Positions 1 through 6,326 of a DNA stretch of 7,158 nucleotides are shown here, piece by piece. The notes beneath the pieces were generated by a model, which made no database searches, was not told the DNA's origin, and was given only the letters and a program-made list of their open reading frames with translations. The DNA is from Magnetovibrio sp. (GTDB lineage: Bacteria > Pseudomonadota > Alphaproteobacteria > Rhodospirillales > Magnetovibrionaceae). The position numbers and the translations under genes were made by a program. Location of the stretch: the NCBI GenBank assembly GCA_016763895.1, contig JAESSV010000109.1, positions 1 through 7,158 of the forward strand, written 5' to 3'. Numbering within the stretch: the stretch's first letter is position 1; each line of letters starts with the position of its first letter.

Positions 1-193
1 CAAGCATCCGCTCCATACACAGGCGCCGTTGACGTTCAGGGCGGCCGGTGGTGGTTGCCTCCGAACGCACGACAACGAGGTGTTCGACGCGGAGTTCGGC
101 GATCCAACGTTCGGCTTCGCGCCGGGAACAAAGTCCGGCACGGGCCATCAATTTTGCAACGCGTTGGCCTTTGGGGGGGGTGGCTTCAGTCAT
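1..193 (-). CDS. rRNA pseudouridine synthase, RsuA/RluB family (N-terminal part, runs off left edge)
   Basis: This is the first 64 codons of a pseudouridine synthase of the RsuA/RluB type; enzymes of this family isomerise a uridine in rRNA during ribosome assembly. What is visible is the N-terminal S4 RNA-binding domain. A P-P-K-G-Q-R-V-A-K-L segment at residues 6-15 leads into A-R-A-G-L-C-S-R-R-E-A-E-R-W-I at 17-31, the signature of this family. The catalytic domain lies outside the window. The ATG at 193 overlaps the stop of the upstream amidotransferase gene by eight bases, so the two are probably translationally coupled. After residue 33 the expected G-R-V-x-V-N-G of the S4 domain is absent and the frame reads L-R-V-E-H-L-V; this may be divergence or local sequence error. 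Alphaproteobacterial relatives near tadA are often named rluB, but the substrate cannot be told from this fragment. Confidence 0.8.
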   Translation of the reverse strand, partial: MTEATPPKGQRVAKLMARAGLCSRREAERWIAELRVEHLVVVRSEATTTGRPERQRRLCMERML

Positions 194-965
194 CAATTTC
201 TTCGCATCTCACTGTGTAGTCTCGGGCGGCTTCTATGAAGGCCGCGAAGATGCGGGTGTCTGCATCTGTGATTTCAAATTCTGGGTGCCATTGAACGCCC
301 AGACAAAAGGACATATTCAGCGCTTCGATGCCTTCGACAACACCATCGGGGGCGCGCGCGTTGATCTTTACACCATGCGGTTCGCCCTGAACAGCCTGAT
401 GATGTGCGCTGTTCACTTGAATGTGATTGTTGCCAATGATTTCGCGCAGCAAAGTGCCTTCGACAATGTCGACATCATGGCCAACTTCATCGCGGGGGTT
501 GGGTTGTTCATGGGCAATGGTTGAGTCTGGAAATTGCTCGGGCACGTGTTGTACCAAGCTTCCGCCCAAGGCCACATGCAACAATTGTTGCCCGCCACAA
601 ATGCCCAACACGGGCATGTCGCGGTCTAAGGCCCCTTGTAAAATTTCCATTTCAAACTGGGTTCGTGCATCTTTGGTGGTGACGGATTCATGCACACCGT
701 CTTCGCCATACAAGGATGGGTGAACATCGAAATTTCCCCCGGGGATCAACAAGCCGTCAATGTCGTCTTGGTAAATGTGTAAAAGATCCATTTCAACGGG
801 CAATAACAACGGCAAGCCGCCCGCATTGGCAACCGAGGTGATGTAATTGCGGCGCACCGCATACCACGGGAATTTGGAATACTGACCTTCCCCGCCTGAT
901 TCTGTATCCAACACAATGCCGATGACCGGCGTGATGAGGTTAATTTTGGTTTTTGTTTTTGTCAT
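186..965 (-). CDS. gamma-glutamyl-gamma-aminobutyrate hydrolase family protein (class-I glutamine amidotransferase-like, peptidase C26)
   Basis: This 259-residue protein covers a full class-I glutamine amidotransferase fold of the peptidase C26 (PuuD-like) group. The nucleophile elbow G-I-C-G-G-Q-Q puts the catalytic cysteine at C123. The partner histidine and glutamate sit in Q-W-H-P-E-F as H227 and E229. The L-L-I-P-G-G-N-F-D segment near residue 72 and the N-S-A-H-H-Q segment near 185 are also typical of C26. PuuD cleaves gamma-glutamyl-GABA in putrescine breakdown, but no other putrescine genes are present, so the substrate is open and could be another gamma-glutamyl compound. No signal peptide is seen, so it is likely cytoplasmic. 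The start at 965 follows directly on a lysine/threonine-rich N-terminus (M-T-K-T-K-T-K). No strong ribosome binding site precedes it. It is divergent from tadA across about 60 bases and overlaps the pseudouridine synthase gene downstream. Confidence 0.92.
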   Translation of the reverse strand: MTKTKTKINLITPVIGIVLDTESGGEGQYSKFPWYAVRRNYITSVANAGGLPLLLPVEMDLLHIYQDDIDGLLIPGGNFDVHPSLYGEDGVHESVTTKDARTQFEMEILQGALDRDMPVLGICGGQQLLHVALGGSLVQHVPEQFPDSTIAHEQPNPRDEVGHDVDIVEGTLLREIIGNNHIQVNSAHHQAVQGEPHGVKINARAPDGVVEGIEALNMSFCLGVQWHPEFEITDADTRIFAAFIEAARDYTVRCEEIDD

Positions 966-1026
966 GAATTGACTCTATCAGCAACACAACTTGACGCGCA
1001 AGCTTTCGCAAACGTACTCTGCGCTC
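966..1026. promoter_or_regulatory. divergent promoter region between the C26 hydrolase gene and tadA
   Basis: This 61-base gap must carry promoters for both flanking genes. For tadA, TTGACG at 991-996 and a weak TACTCT at 1015-1020 are 18 bases apart, which would start transcription at or next to the ATG at 1027. For the minus-strand gene, TTGCGC (996-1001) and TAGAGT (972-977) are also 18 bases apart and would start transcription near the ATG at 965. Neither gene has a clear Shine-Dalgarno sequence. The -10 matches are poor, so the elements are proposals from inspection only. Confidence 0.35.
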
Positions 1027-1476
1027 ATGACAAATTATATGGACATGGCCTTGGTTGAAGCACAAGCCGCCGGCGCGCGGGGCGAAGTCCCGGTGGGGTG
1101 TGTTATTGTGAACAGCGCCACGGGCAAGGTCTTGGCCCAAACCGGAAACCGCACCGAAGAATTAAGCGACCCGACGGCTCATGCGGAATTGCTTGCCCTT
1201 CAAAAAGCGGGACGCAAGCTGGGCTCGCCAAGGCTTTCAGGTTGTGACCTATACGTGACGTTGGAGCCCTGCGCCATGTGCGCCACCGCCATTTCCTTTG
1301 CCCGCATTCGCCGCCTGTATTTTGCGGCGTACGACCCCAAAATGGGCGGCGTGCAACATGGGCCAGAAATTTACAATCAACCCACCTGTCATCACGCCCC
1401 CGAAGTCTATGGCGGCATCAATGAACAGGTTGCGGCTGAACTGTTGAAAAATTTCTTTAAGGAAAGACGATTCTAA
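1027..1476 (+). CDS. tadA: tRNA-specific adenosine deaminase TadA
   Basis: TadA deaminates adenosine 34 to inosine in the wobble position of tRNA-Arg(ACG), allowing it to read CGU, CGC and CGA codons. The protein of 149 residues is normal in length for the family. The zinc site of the cytidine/deoxycytidylate deaminase fold is complete: H52-A-E54 carries the proton-shuttling glutamate, and P81-C82-A-M-C85 supplies the two cysteine ligands. The G-E-V-P-V-G motif at 19-24 and the D-P-T-A-H-A-E context are those of TadA rather than of free cytidine deaminases. I chose the ATG at 1027 because homology begins directly after it. In-frame alternatives exist at 991 (TTG, longer) and 1039 (ATG, shorter). 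The gene is divergent from the C26 hydrolase and converges on the small cysteine-rich gene with only 15 bases between stops. No terminator hairpin is visible. Confidence 0.94.
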   Translation: MTNYMDMALVEAQAAGARGEVPVGCVIVNSATGKVLAQTGNRTEELSDPTAHAELLALQKAGRKLGSPRLSGCDLYVTLEPCAMCATAISFARIRRLYFAAYDPKMGGVQHGPEIYNQPTCHHAPEVYGGINEQVAAELLKNFFKERRF

Positions 1477-1491
1477 TGTTGCGCTAAGATG

Positions 1492-1698
1492 TTAGCTCTT
1501 GTTGCATGTTGGACAGCAATAGGCACAACCATCTGCTGAAGGAAATGTCCTTTTTGCTTTTGTGACAGCAGGCCCACAACTCGCATGCACGCCTAAAGGC
1601 AATCGATTGGCGATATCTGGCATATAAGCACAGCCATTTTTATGGACTTCATGATCACCATTGGTCTGGGCATTTTTATTTACGATATAGGCCGGCAT
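1492..1698 (-). CDS. small cysteine-rich protein of unknown function (68 aa)
   Basis: I recognise the overall style as a conserved hypothetical family of small proteins with an N-terminal Y-I-V-N-K-N-A-Q-x-N-G-D-H-E-V-H segment, but no function is known to me. The protein has six cysteines: C23, C41 and a C-terminal cluster C58-A-Y-C61-C62-P-T-C65. H16 and H19 lie just before C23. The CxxCCxxC cluster and the H-x3-C arrangement could bind zinc or another metal; this is inference. There is no signal peptide or membrane segment, so the protein is probably cytoplasmic. It is a real gene: it has an AAGGAG ribosome binding site five bases before the ATG and a reasonable upstream promoter, and it stands alone in its own transcription unit between convergent tadA and the purD-DUF1244 pair. 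Confidence 0.85.
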   Translation of the reverse strand: MPAYIVNKNAQTNGDHEVHKNGCAYMPDIANRLPLGVHASCGPAVTKAKRTFPSADGCAYCCPTCNKS

Positions 1699-1703
1699 AA
1701 TAA

Positions 1704-1709
1704 CTCCTT
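1704..1709 (-). promoter_or_regulatory. strong Shine-Dalgarno site of the small cysteine-rich gene
   Basis: On the minus strand this reads AAGGAG, a near-perfect match to the anti-Shine-Dalgarno sequence, five bases before the ATG at 1698. It is the clearest ribosome binding site in the window and supports this short ORF as a translated gene. Confidence 0.8.
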
Positions 1710-1735
1710 ATAAATGAGAATCGATAGACTATGCA

Positions 1736-1764
1736 ATTTTAAAGAGTTATCTCGGGCGAGGCAA
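1736..1764 (-). promoter_or_regulatory. sigma-70-type promoter for the small cysteine-rich gene
   Basis: Read on the minus strand, TTGCCT (1759-1764) is followed after exactly 17 bases by TAAAAT (1736-1741), matching the consensus in four and five of six positions. Transcription would start near 1729, giving a leader of about 30 bases with the AAGGAG site near its end. The region lies between the end of the DUF1244 gene and the small gene, so the latter is probably not dependent on purD transcription. Confidence 0.5.
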
Positions 1765-1787
1765 CAAGATACATTTTAAAGTCGGTA

Positions 1788-2102
1788 TCAATGACCGCTG
1801 ATGTCGGAATGGAGGGGTTTTGTCTCGTTGAACAGCCTTAACTGATCTTCGCTTGCTTTGCCTTGGTGGTTGGCTTTCCAATCCGCATACGTCATGCCGT
1901 ACACTTGGAAAATAGCCTCTTCCTTAGAAAGTTCGGCGCCTTGGTCCTCAGCCGCAGCCAACAGCCACTTGTACAAGCAGTTGCGGCAAAAACCAGATAA
2001 ATTCATCAAGTCGATGTTTTGCACATCGGTGCGGGTTTGCAGATGTGCGGTCAAGCTGCGCCAGGCTGCGGCTTCGAGCTCTGTTTGGGTGCTTTTGTCC
2101 AT
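1788..2102 (-). CDS. DUF1244 family protein (104 aa)
   Basis: This is a small protein of the DUF1244 family, common in Proteobacteria and without an established function. The diagnostic part is the run of R-T-D-V-Q-N-I-D-L-M-N-L residues at 24-35, followed by G-F-C-R-N-C-L (37-43), with a K-W pair close behind and a Y-G-M-x-Y-x-x-W-K segment near residues 68-76. The two cysteines C39 and C42 are spaced as in metal- or redox-active sites, but no activity can be assigned. The sequence predicts mostly helix, with no signal peptide or membrane segment. The ATG lies two bases after the purD stop, so it should be co-transcribed with purD and translated by reinitiation or coupling. Any nonsense-induced polarity from the purD stop codon could reduce its expression. 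The family assignment is confident; the function is not known. Confidence 0.9.
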   Translation of the reverse strand: MDKSTQTELEAAAWRSLTAHLQTRTDVQNIDLMNLSGFCRNCLYKWLLAAAEDQGAELSKEEAIFQVYGMTYADWKANHQGKASEDQLRLFNETKPLHSDISGH

Positions 2103-2104
2103 AA

Positions 2105-3373
2105 TTATTTAATCGCTCGCCAGCCAATATCGGTGCGGTTGAAGCCTTCGGGCCAATCGATAGCATCGACACCTTGATACGCCGCCTTGTTGGCCGCTTT
2201 GACGGTTTTGCCCAAGGCTGTAATGCCCAAAACGCGACCCCCATCTGCAACCAAGTTTTTGCCTTTGGTTTTTGTGCCTGCATGAAAAACCGTAACACCT
2301 TCAATGGCTCCGGCTTGGTCCAGGCCTTTGATAACGGTGCCTTTGGTGTAATGACCGGGATAGCCATTGGCCGCCATAACCACCAACAAAGCGGTTTCGT
2401 CGTGCCATTCGATGTTGATTTTATCAAGGTTCCCCTCGGCGCATGCGACCAAAGCTTCCAAAACGTCTGATTTCATGCGGGCCATCAAAACCTGGCATTC
2501 GGGATCGCCAAATCGCACGTTGTATTCCAAGACTTTGGGACCGTCTTCGGTGATCATCAAACCGCAAAAAAGCACGCCTTTATAGGCACAGCCTTCGGCG
2601 GCCATGGCCTTGATGGTGGGCTCGATGATGTCTTACATGATTTGTTTTTCAAGCGCCTTGGTCACCACGGGCGTTGGCGAATAAGCGCCCATACCGCCTG
2701 TGTTGGGGCCGGTGCCACCATCGTGCACGGCTTTGTGGTCTTGGGCTGATGCAAGTGGGGTGACGGTGTTGCCGTCCACCAGAGCAAAAAAGCTGACTTC
2801 TTCGCCGACCATGAATTCTTCAATCAAGATTTCATCACCCGCATCGCCAAACGCGCGTTCGATCATCATATGGTCAATGGCGGCGTAAGCTTCATTTTTG
2901 TTGTGGCACAAAATGACGCCCTTGCCGGCGGCCAAGCCATCGGCTTTGACCACCAAACCGGTTTCTTGACGCATAATATAAGATTTTGCCGCGTCGGGTT
3001 CGTCAAAGGTTTGGTATTCAGCCGTGGGAATGCCGTATTTTGCCAGAATGTCTTTCATGAAGGCTTTGGATCCTTCAAGCTGGGCGGCTTTTTCAGACGG
3101 GCCAAAGGCTTTGATACCAGCGGCATCCAGGCGGTCGACCAAACCGTTGACGAGGGCGACTTCGGGGCCAACCACAACGAAGTCTATTTTTTCAGATTTG
3201 GCAAAATTCACAAGGCCGGGAACATCATCGGCGTCCAATTCAACACATTCGGCAATTTCTGCGATTCCCGCATTGCCCGGAGCCGCATAGAGCTTTTTGC
3301 ATTTCGCAGATTTCGCAATTGCCCAACACAGAGCATGTTCGCGACCACCTGAACCAACTACCAAAACCTTCAT
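2105..3373 (-). pseudogene. purD: phosphoribosylamine-glycine ligase PurD, interrupted by an in-frame stop codon
   Basis: PurD (GAR synthetase) joins 5-phosphoribosylamine to glycine with ATP, the second step of purine synthesis. The whole reading frame corresponds to 422 residues, the usual length. The N-terminal domain shows V-G-S-G-G-R-E-H-A-L at 6-15. The ATP-grasp part shows K-A-D-G-L-A-A-G-K-G at 143-152 and G-G-T-G-P-N-T-G-G-M-G-A at 219-230. The metal-binding E283 and N285 lie in E-Y-N-V-R-F-G-D-P-E. The frame ends with the typical G-W-R-A-I-K. Codon 247 (2633-2635) is TAA where relatives have an ordinary residue, and the same frame resumes without any loss (D-I-I-E-P-T). The truncated first part would lack part of the ATP-grasp site. 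A single base change would restore it, so sequencing error and recent inactivation are both possible. The start at 3373 was chosen by homology; an AAGG lies about nine bases upstream. The gene is divergent from xseA and runs into the DUF1244 gene. Confidence 0.93.
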
Positions 3374-3477
3374 CGTAAAAACCTTTTGGGCCGAAGCCTC
3401 TGTCAAAAATAGAGATTTTAAAAATATAACCTGTGCGCTGTTTACCTGACACCTGTGTATCATACATACTGTCGCCC
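3374..3477. promoter_or_regulatory. divergent purD-xseA promoter region
   Basis: This 104-base gap is AT-rich in the middle (3411-3429). On the minus strand a perfect TTGACA -35 (3401-3406) lies 33 bases before the purD start, but no good -10 follows it. On the plus strand TTTACC (3441-3446) and CATACT (3465-3470) are 18 bases apart and would begin transcription close to the xseA ATG at 3478. Three ACCTG copies at 3429, 3444 and 3451 sit over the proposed xseA promoter and could be a regulator site. All elements were found by eye. Confidence 0.4.
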
Positions 3478-4913
3478 ATGAGTGAACACTTAACTGACAA
3501 CAATTTGCCTGAATCGGGTTTGAACGCCCCTGTATTTTCAGTTTCCGAGATTTCTGGCCATTTAAAGCGAGTGGTTGAGGACTCTTTTGCGTTTGTCCGT
3601 GTGCGGGGCGAAATTTCGGGGTTCAAGCGCGCCGCATCGGGTCATTTGTACTTTCGTCTAAAAGATGAGGGTGCGGTGTTGGATGGTGTGTGTTGGCGCG
3701 GCACGGCTCAACGCTTGAATGTGGACCCCGAAGACGGCCTTGAAGTCATTGCCGTGGGGCGCCTGACCACGTATCCCGGACGGTCCAATTATCAAATCGT
3801 TGTCGAATCCATGGAAGTTGCGGGCGAAGGTGCTCTGTTAAAACTTTTAGAAGCGCGAAAAAAGGCCCTCGCCGCCGAAGGCTTGTTTGACGAAAGCGGA
3901 AAGCGGCCTTTGCCGTTTATGCCCCGCGTTATCGGCGTGGTGACGTCGCCCACGGGGGCGGTTATCCGCGATATTTTACATCGTTTGAATGACCGTTTCC
4001 CCTTGCGCGTGTTGTTGTGGCCCGTGTTGGTCCAAGGCGAAGGAGCCGGGGATCAAATCGTTAACGCGATTGCGGGCTTTAACCGTTTGAAACCGGGCGG
4101 CACTATCCCCAGACCCGATGTTATCATCGTTGCGCGTGGCGGGGGCTCATTGGAAGACCTTTGGGTTTTTAACGAAGAAAATGTGGTGCGCGCGGCTGCG
4201 GAAGTGCCATTCCCCTGATCAGCGCCGTGGGCCATGAAACCGATACCACCTTGATCGATTATGCTTCGGACGTGCGCGCGCCAACGCCAACGGCGGCGGC
4301 GGAAATGGCGGTGCCCGTGCGTGCCGAACTTTTGGCCTTGGTGCAAGACGACAGTGCTCGATTGATGCGGGCGGGATTGCACCAGGTCAGCGATCGAAAA
4401 ATACGCTTAGAATGCTTGGCGCGGGGTTTGCCGGACTTAAACCAGCTGGTGTCCAATCAACGTCAACGCTTAGATGATTGGAGCGAACGCTTGGGCAGCA
4501 GTCTGAAAACAGGCCTGCACCATCGTCATCGCCGCTTGGCAGAAATATCGGGTGGACTTGTGTCGCCCAAGCCTCAGATGCGATTTGGACATGATAAATT
4601 ACGGGCGATAAGTTTGTCCTTGATGCGCGCCGGGGGGCGTTTGACGCAAAGACCAGCGCAAAACCTTAAACAAACCGTGCGTTTGTTAGAAGGCTTGTCG
4701 TACGAACGGGTGTTGGAACGGGGCTTTGCTTTGGTGACCGACAAACGGGGCAAGGCCGTGACCAGCGTTCAAGACTTAAGCCCCGGAAATGATATCACCC
4801 TGCGGCTCAAAGACGGAGCCGTTGCCGCGCGGGTCACGGGGGGCGAGGCTGTGCCGGTTAAAAAGGTCAAAAAGCCAAAAACCAATGACGATAAACAAGG
4901 AAGCTTTTTATGA
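3478..4913 (+). pseudogene. xseA: exodeoxyribonuclease VII large subunit XseA, interrupted by a one-base frameshift
   Basis: XseA is the catalytic subunit of exonuclease VII, which degrades single-stranded DNA together with the small subunit XseB (not in this window). Residues 19-115 form the N-terminal OB-fold ([11 protein letters not shown], then R-V-R-G-E-I-S-G). The catalytic part begins near 150 with [13 protein letters not shown], followed by [11 protein letters not shown] at 219-229. The frame then hits TGA at 4216-4218, while the family motif I-S-A-V-G-H-E-T-D and [10 protein letters not shown] continue at once in the -1 frame up to 4913. One missing C, in the CC at 4207-4208 or the CCCC at 4212-4215, explains it. 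The repaired protein would have 478 residues, normal for the family. The start at 3478 gives a typical alphaproteobacterial N-terminus; a GTG at 3433 is possible but unsupported. The last four bases overlap the peptidase start. Confidence 0.93.
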
Positions 4914-5755
4914 GGATTTTGTTTTTATTCGGCCCGTTGTTTGGCCTGTTGTTTGGCCTGTTGTTTAGCCCGCTGTTCATCTGGCCTGCCCAAGCCGCAC
5001 AATTATCGGGAAGCTTTGTTCAAGGGGGCTTGGTGATTGGTGAGGCCAAGCCAGGATCTCGCGTAACCTTGGATGGAACAGCCGTATCCGTTGGGGCCAA
5101 CGGAGCCTTTGTATTTGGTTTTGGTCGAGACGCAAAACCGTCTTCAATCTTGCGCATAACCTTGCCGGATGGGTCCGTTGATCAGCAAAACCTTGCCATC
5201 AAAGCCCAAACTTATAAGGTTCAACGCATCAATGGTTTGCCCAAGCGCAAGGTGACCCCAGATCCGGCGGACACGGCTCGCATCAAAGCGGACAATTCTA
5301 AAATTTGGAAAGTGCGGGCTTCGATGACCCCCGACACACGTTTTTTAAGCCGATTCAAATGGCCCGTGAAAGGGCCTATTTCGGGTGTATTTGGCTCTCA
5401 ACGCATCTTGAATGGCAAACCCAAAAGCCCTCACAATGGGGTCGATGTCGCCGCCCCACGGGGATCAACAATCGTTGCCCCCGCAGATGGCGTGGTGGTT
5501 TTGGTTCATCAAGACATGTTTTACACGGGGAAAACCTTGATGATTGATCACGGCCTTGGGTTGACGTCCGTGTATGCTCATATGGATCGCATTTTGGTTG
5601 TCGAAGGCCAAGTGGTCGAACAAGGCCATCCCATTGGCATCGTCGGCCAAACCGGCCGTTCGACGGGGCCACACCTGCATTGGGGCCTGACATGGAAAGG
5701 TACGCATTTGGACCCCATGCAAGCGACGGGGCCGATGCCGCCGATGCCTAGGTGA
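4910..5755 (+). CDS. M23 family metallopeptidase (LytM domain), exported
   Basis: This 281-residue protein is a probable periplasmic peptidoglycan endopeptidase or a LytM-type activator of amidases. Residues 1-30 are a signal peptide with a long hydrophobic core and likely cleavage in A-Q-A-A-Q. The middle part (about 35-100) looks like a beta-rich domain with S-R-V-T-L-D-G and G-A-F-V-F-G stretches. The C-terminal M23 domain carries the full zinc set: H175 and D179 in H-N-G-V-D, H224 in Y-A-H, and H255 and H257 in P-H-L-H-W-G. Because all ligands are present it should be enzymatically active, unlike the degenerate EnvC/NlpD regulators. The start ATG overlaps the xseA stop (ATGA), so translation is probably coupled to xseA; the xseA frameshift, if real, would matter for this gene. 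The stop lies ten bases from the convergent cytochrome stop. Confidence 0.92.
   Translation: MRILFLFGPLFGLLFGLLFSPLFIWPAQAAQLSGSFVQGGLVIGEAKPGSRVTLDGTAVSVGANGAFVFGFGRDAKPSSILRITLPDGSVDQQNLAIKAQTYKVQRINGLPKRKVTPDPADTARIKADNSKIWKVRASMTPDTRFLSRFKWPVKGPISGVFGSQRILNGKPKSPHNGVDVAAPRGSTIVAPADGVVVLVHQDMFYTGKTLMIDHGLGLTSVYAHMDRILVVEGQVVEQGHPIGIVGQTGRSTGPHLHWGLTWKGTHLDPMQATGPMPPMPR
4925..4972 (+). repeat. 12-base tandem repeat inside the signal peptide of the M23 peptidase
   Basis: Four adjacent 12-base units begin at 4925, 4937, 4949 and 4961. Units two and three are identical (ttgtttggcctg) and the outer two differ at two or three positions. They encode [12 protein letters not shown] and L-F-S-P, the hydrophobic core of the signal peptide. 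The unit is a multiple of three, so gain or loss by replication slippage would keep the frame and only change the length of the core. Confidence 0.85.
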
Positions 5756-5765
5756 TTAAGTGACC

Positions 5766-6218
5766 CTAGCGCGCGAAACCATTTGCGGCTTGAACAGCCC
5801 GAACATAAGCGATGATAGACGCCGCATCACCTTGGCTCACTTGTGGTTGCGGTGGCATATCGCCATAGGGCCAATGGTGTTGGGTGGTGCCGGTTTTAAT
5901 GGCCTGGAAAAAGGCCTGGTTGCCGTGATGCCCGGGAACATAAACGCGATTTAAAAAGGGCGGGCCTTGTTCTGTGCCAATGGCTCGTTCCCCATGGCAC
6001 GCCGCGCAATTTTTATTAAAGGCCGCCTCGCCGCGTTTTTCGGTCAAATTAAGGGCTGGAAGCTTAACGTCTTGAACGGTGAAAACCTTGCCTTGGGGTG
6101 TGGAATGACCATTCATAGACATGGTCTTGCCGGTGGGCCCATCTGTTTTCATAAAGGTGACTGCAATGCCACCAATCAAAATAGCAGAGATGGCGATCAG
6201 GGGGATTTTGTTCGACAT
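5766..6218 (-). CDS. class-I-type c-type cytochrome, exported (150 aa)
   Basis: This is a small monohaem cytochrome c acting as an electron carrier on the outer side of the cytoplasmic membrane. Residues 5-23 are hydrophobic (I-P-L-I-A-I-S-A-I-L-I-G-G-I-A-V) and serve as a signal peptide or an uncleaved anchor; no clear cleavage site follows. The haem motif is C71-A-A-C74-H75. The likely sixth ligand is M121 in Y-G-D-M-P-P-Q-P. Histidine pairs at 97-98 and 114-115 are unusual extra histidines near the Met loop. The C-terminal helix (D-A-A-S-I-I-A-Y-V-R) is standard. A TAAGGA ribosome binding site and a promoter lie upstream. Its redox partner is unknown, and no oxidase or biogenesis gene is in the window. 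It is divergent from the 2Fe-2S ferredoxin gene and converges on the peptidase gene. Confidence 0.9.
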   Translation of the reverse strand: MSNKIPLIAISAILIGGIAVTFMKTDGPTGKTMSMNGHSTPQGKVFTVQDVKLPALNLTEKRGEAAFNKNCAACHGERAIGTEQGPPFLNRVYVPGHHGNQAFFQAIKTGTTQHHWPYGDMPPQPQVSQGDAASIIAYVRAVQAANGFAR

Positions 6219-6252
6219 GGGGATGGTCCTTAAAGTTCAAATTTTGCCACAT

Positions 6253-6281
6253 ATTGAACCTTCCTGTTGCTATAAGGTCAA
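6253..6281 (-). promoter_or_regulatory. sigma-70-type promoter for the cytochrome c gene
   Basis: On the minus strand TTGACC (6276-6281) and TTCAAT (6253-6258) are separated by 17 bases, matching consensus at five and four of six positions. The start would fall near 6246, giving a leader of roughly 28 bases that contains the AAGGA site seen ahead of the ATG at 6218. Confidence 0.5.
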
Positions 6282-6291
6282 GGTTAAAGTC

Positions 6292-6320
6292 TTGACGTGG
6301 CCCGTGGCTCCGCCCAAATT
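6292..6320 (+). promoter_or_regulatory. possible promoter for the 2Fe-2S ferredoxin gene
   Basis: TTGACG at 6292-6297 is followed after 17 bases by CAAATT, a weak -10 with only three matches. The spacing would place the first transcribed base at the ATG at 6327, and there is no ribosome binding site before that ATG. The TTGAC here and the one of the cytochrome promoter form a GTCAAG-N8-CTTGAC inverted repeat (6277-6296), so the two promoters are back to back. Confidence 0.3.
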
Positions 6321-6326
6321 AAAATT

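Noticed and set aside
48..524. A 158-codon plus-strand open frame at the left end.
   Set aside because: It is antisense to the C26 hydrolase and pseudouridine synthase genes, whose catalytic and signature motifs are clear on the other strand.
1736..1781. Nine-base direct repeat attttaaag at 1736 and 1773, as a possible operator or attachment site.
   Set aside because: It is short and AT-rich. One copy is explained by the -10 element, and nothing mobile lies nearby.
2870..3352. A 160-codon open frame on the plus strand across purD.
   Set aside because: It is antisense to well conserved purD sequence, has no family-like motifs and no ribosome binding site; it is a shadow frame.
5748..5769. 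CTAGG and CCTAG arms between the convergent peptidase and cytochrome stops, as a possible shared terminator.
   Set aside because: The stem is five pairs with a long loop and no T tract, and it is too weak to call a terminator.
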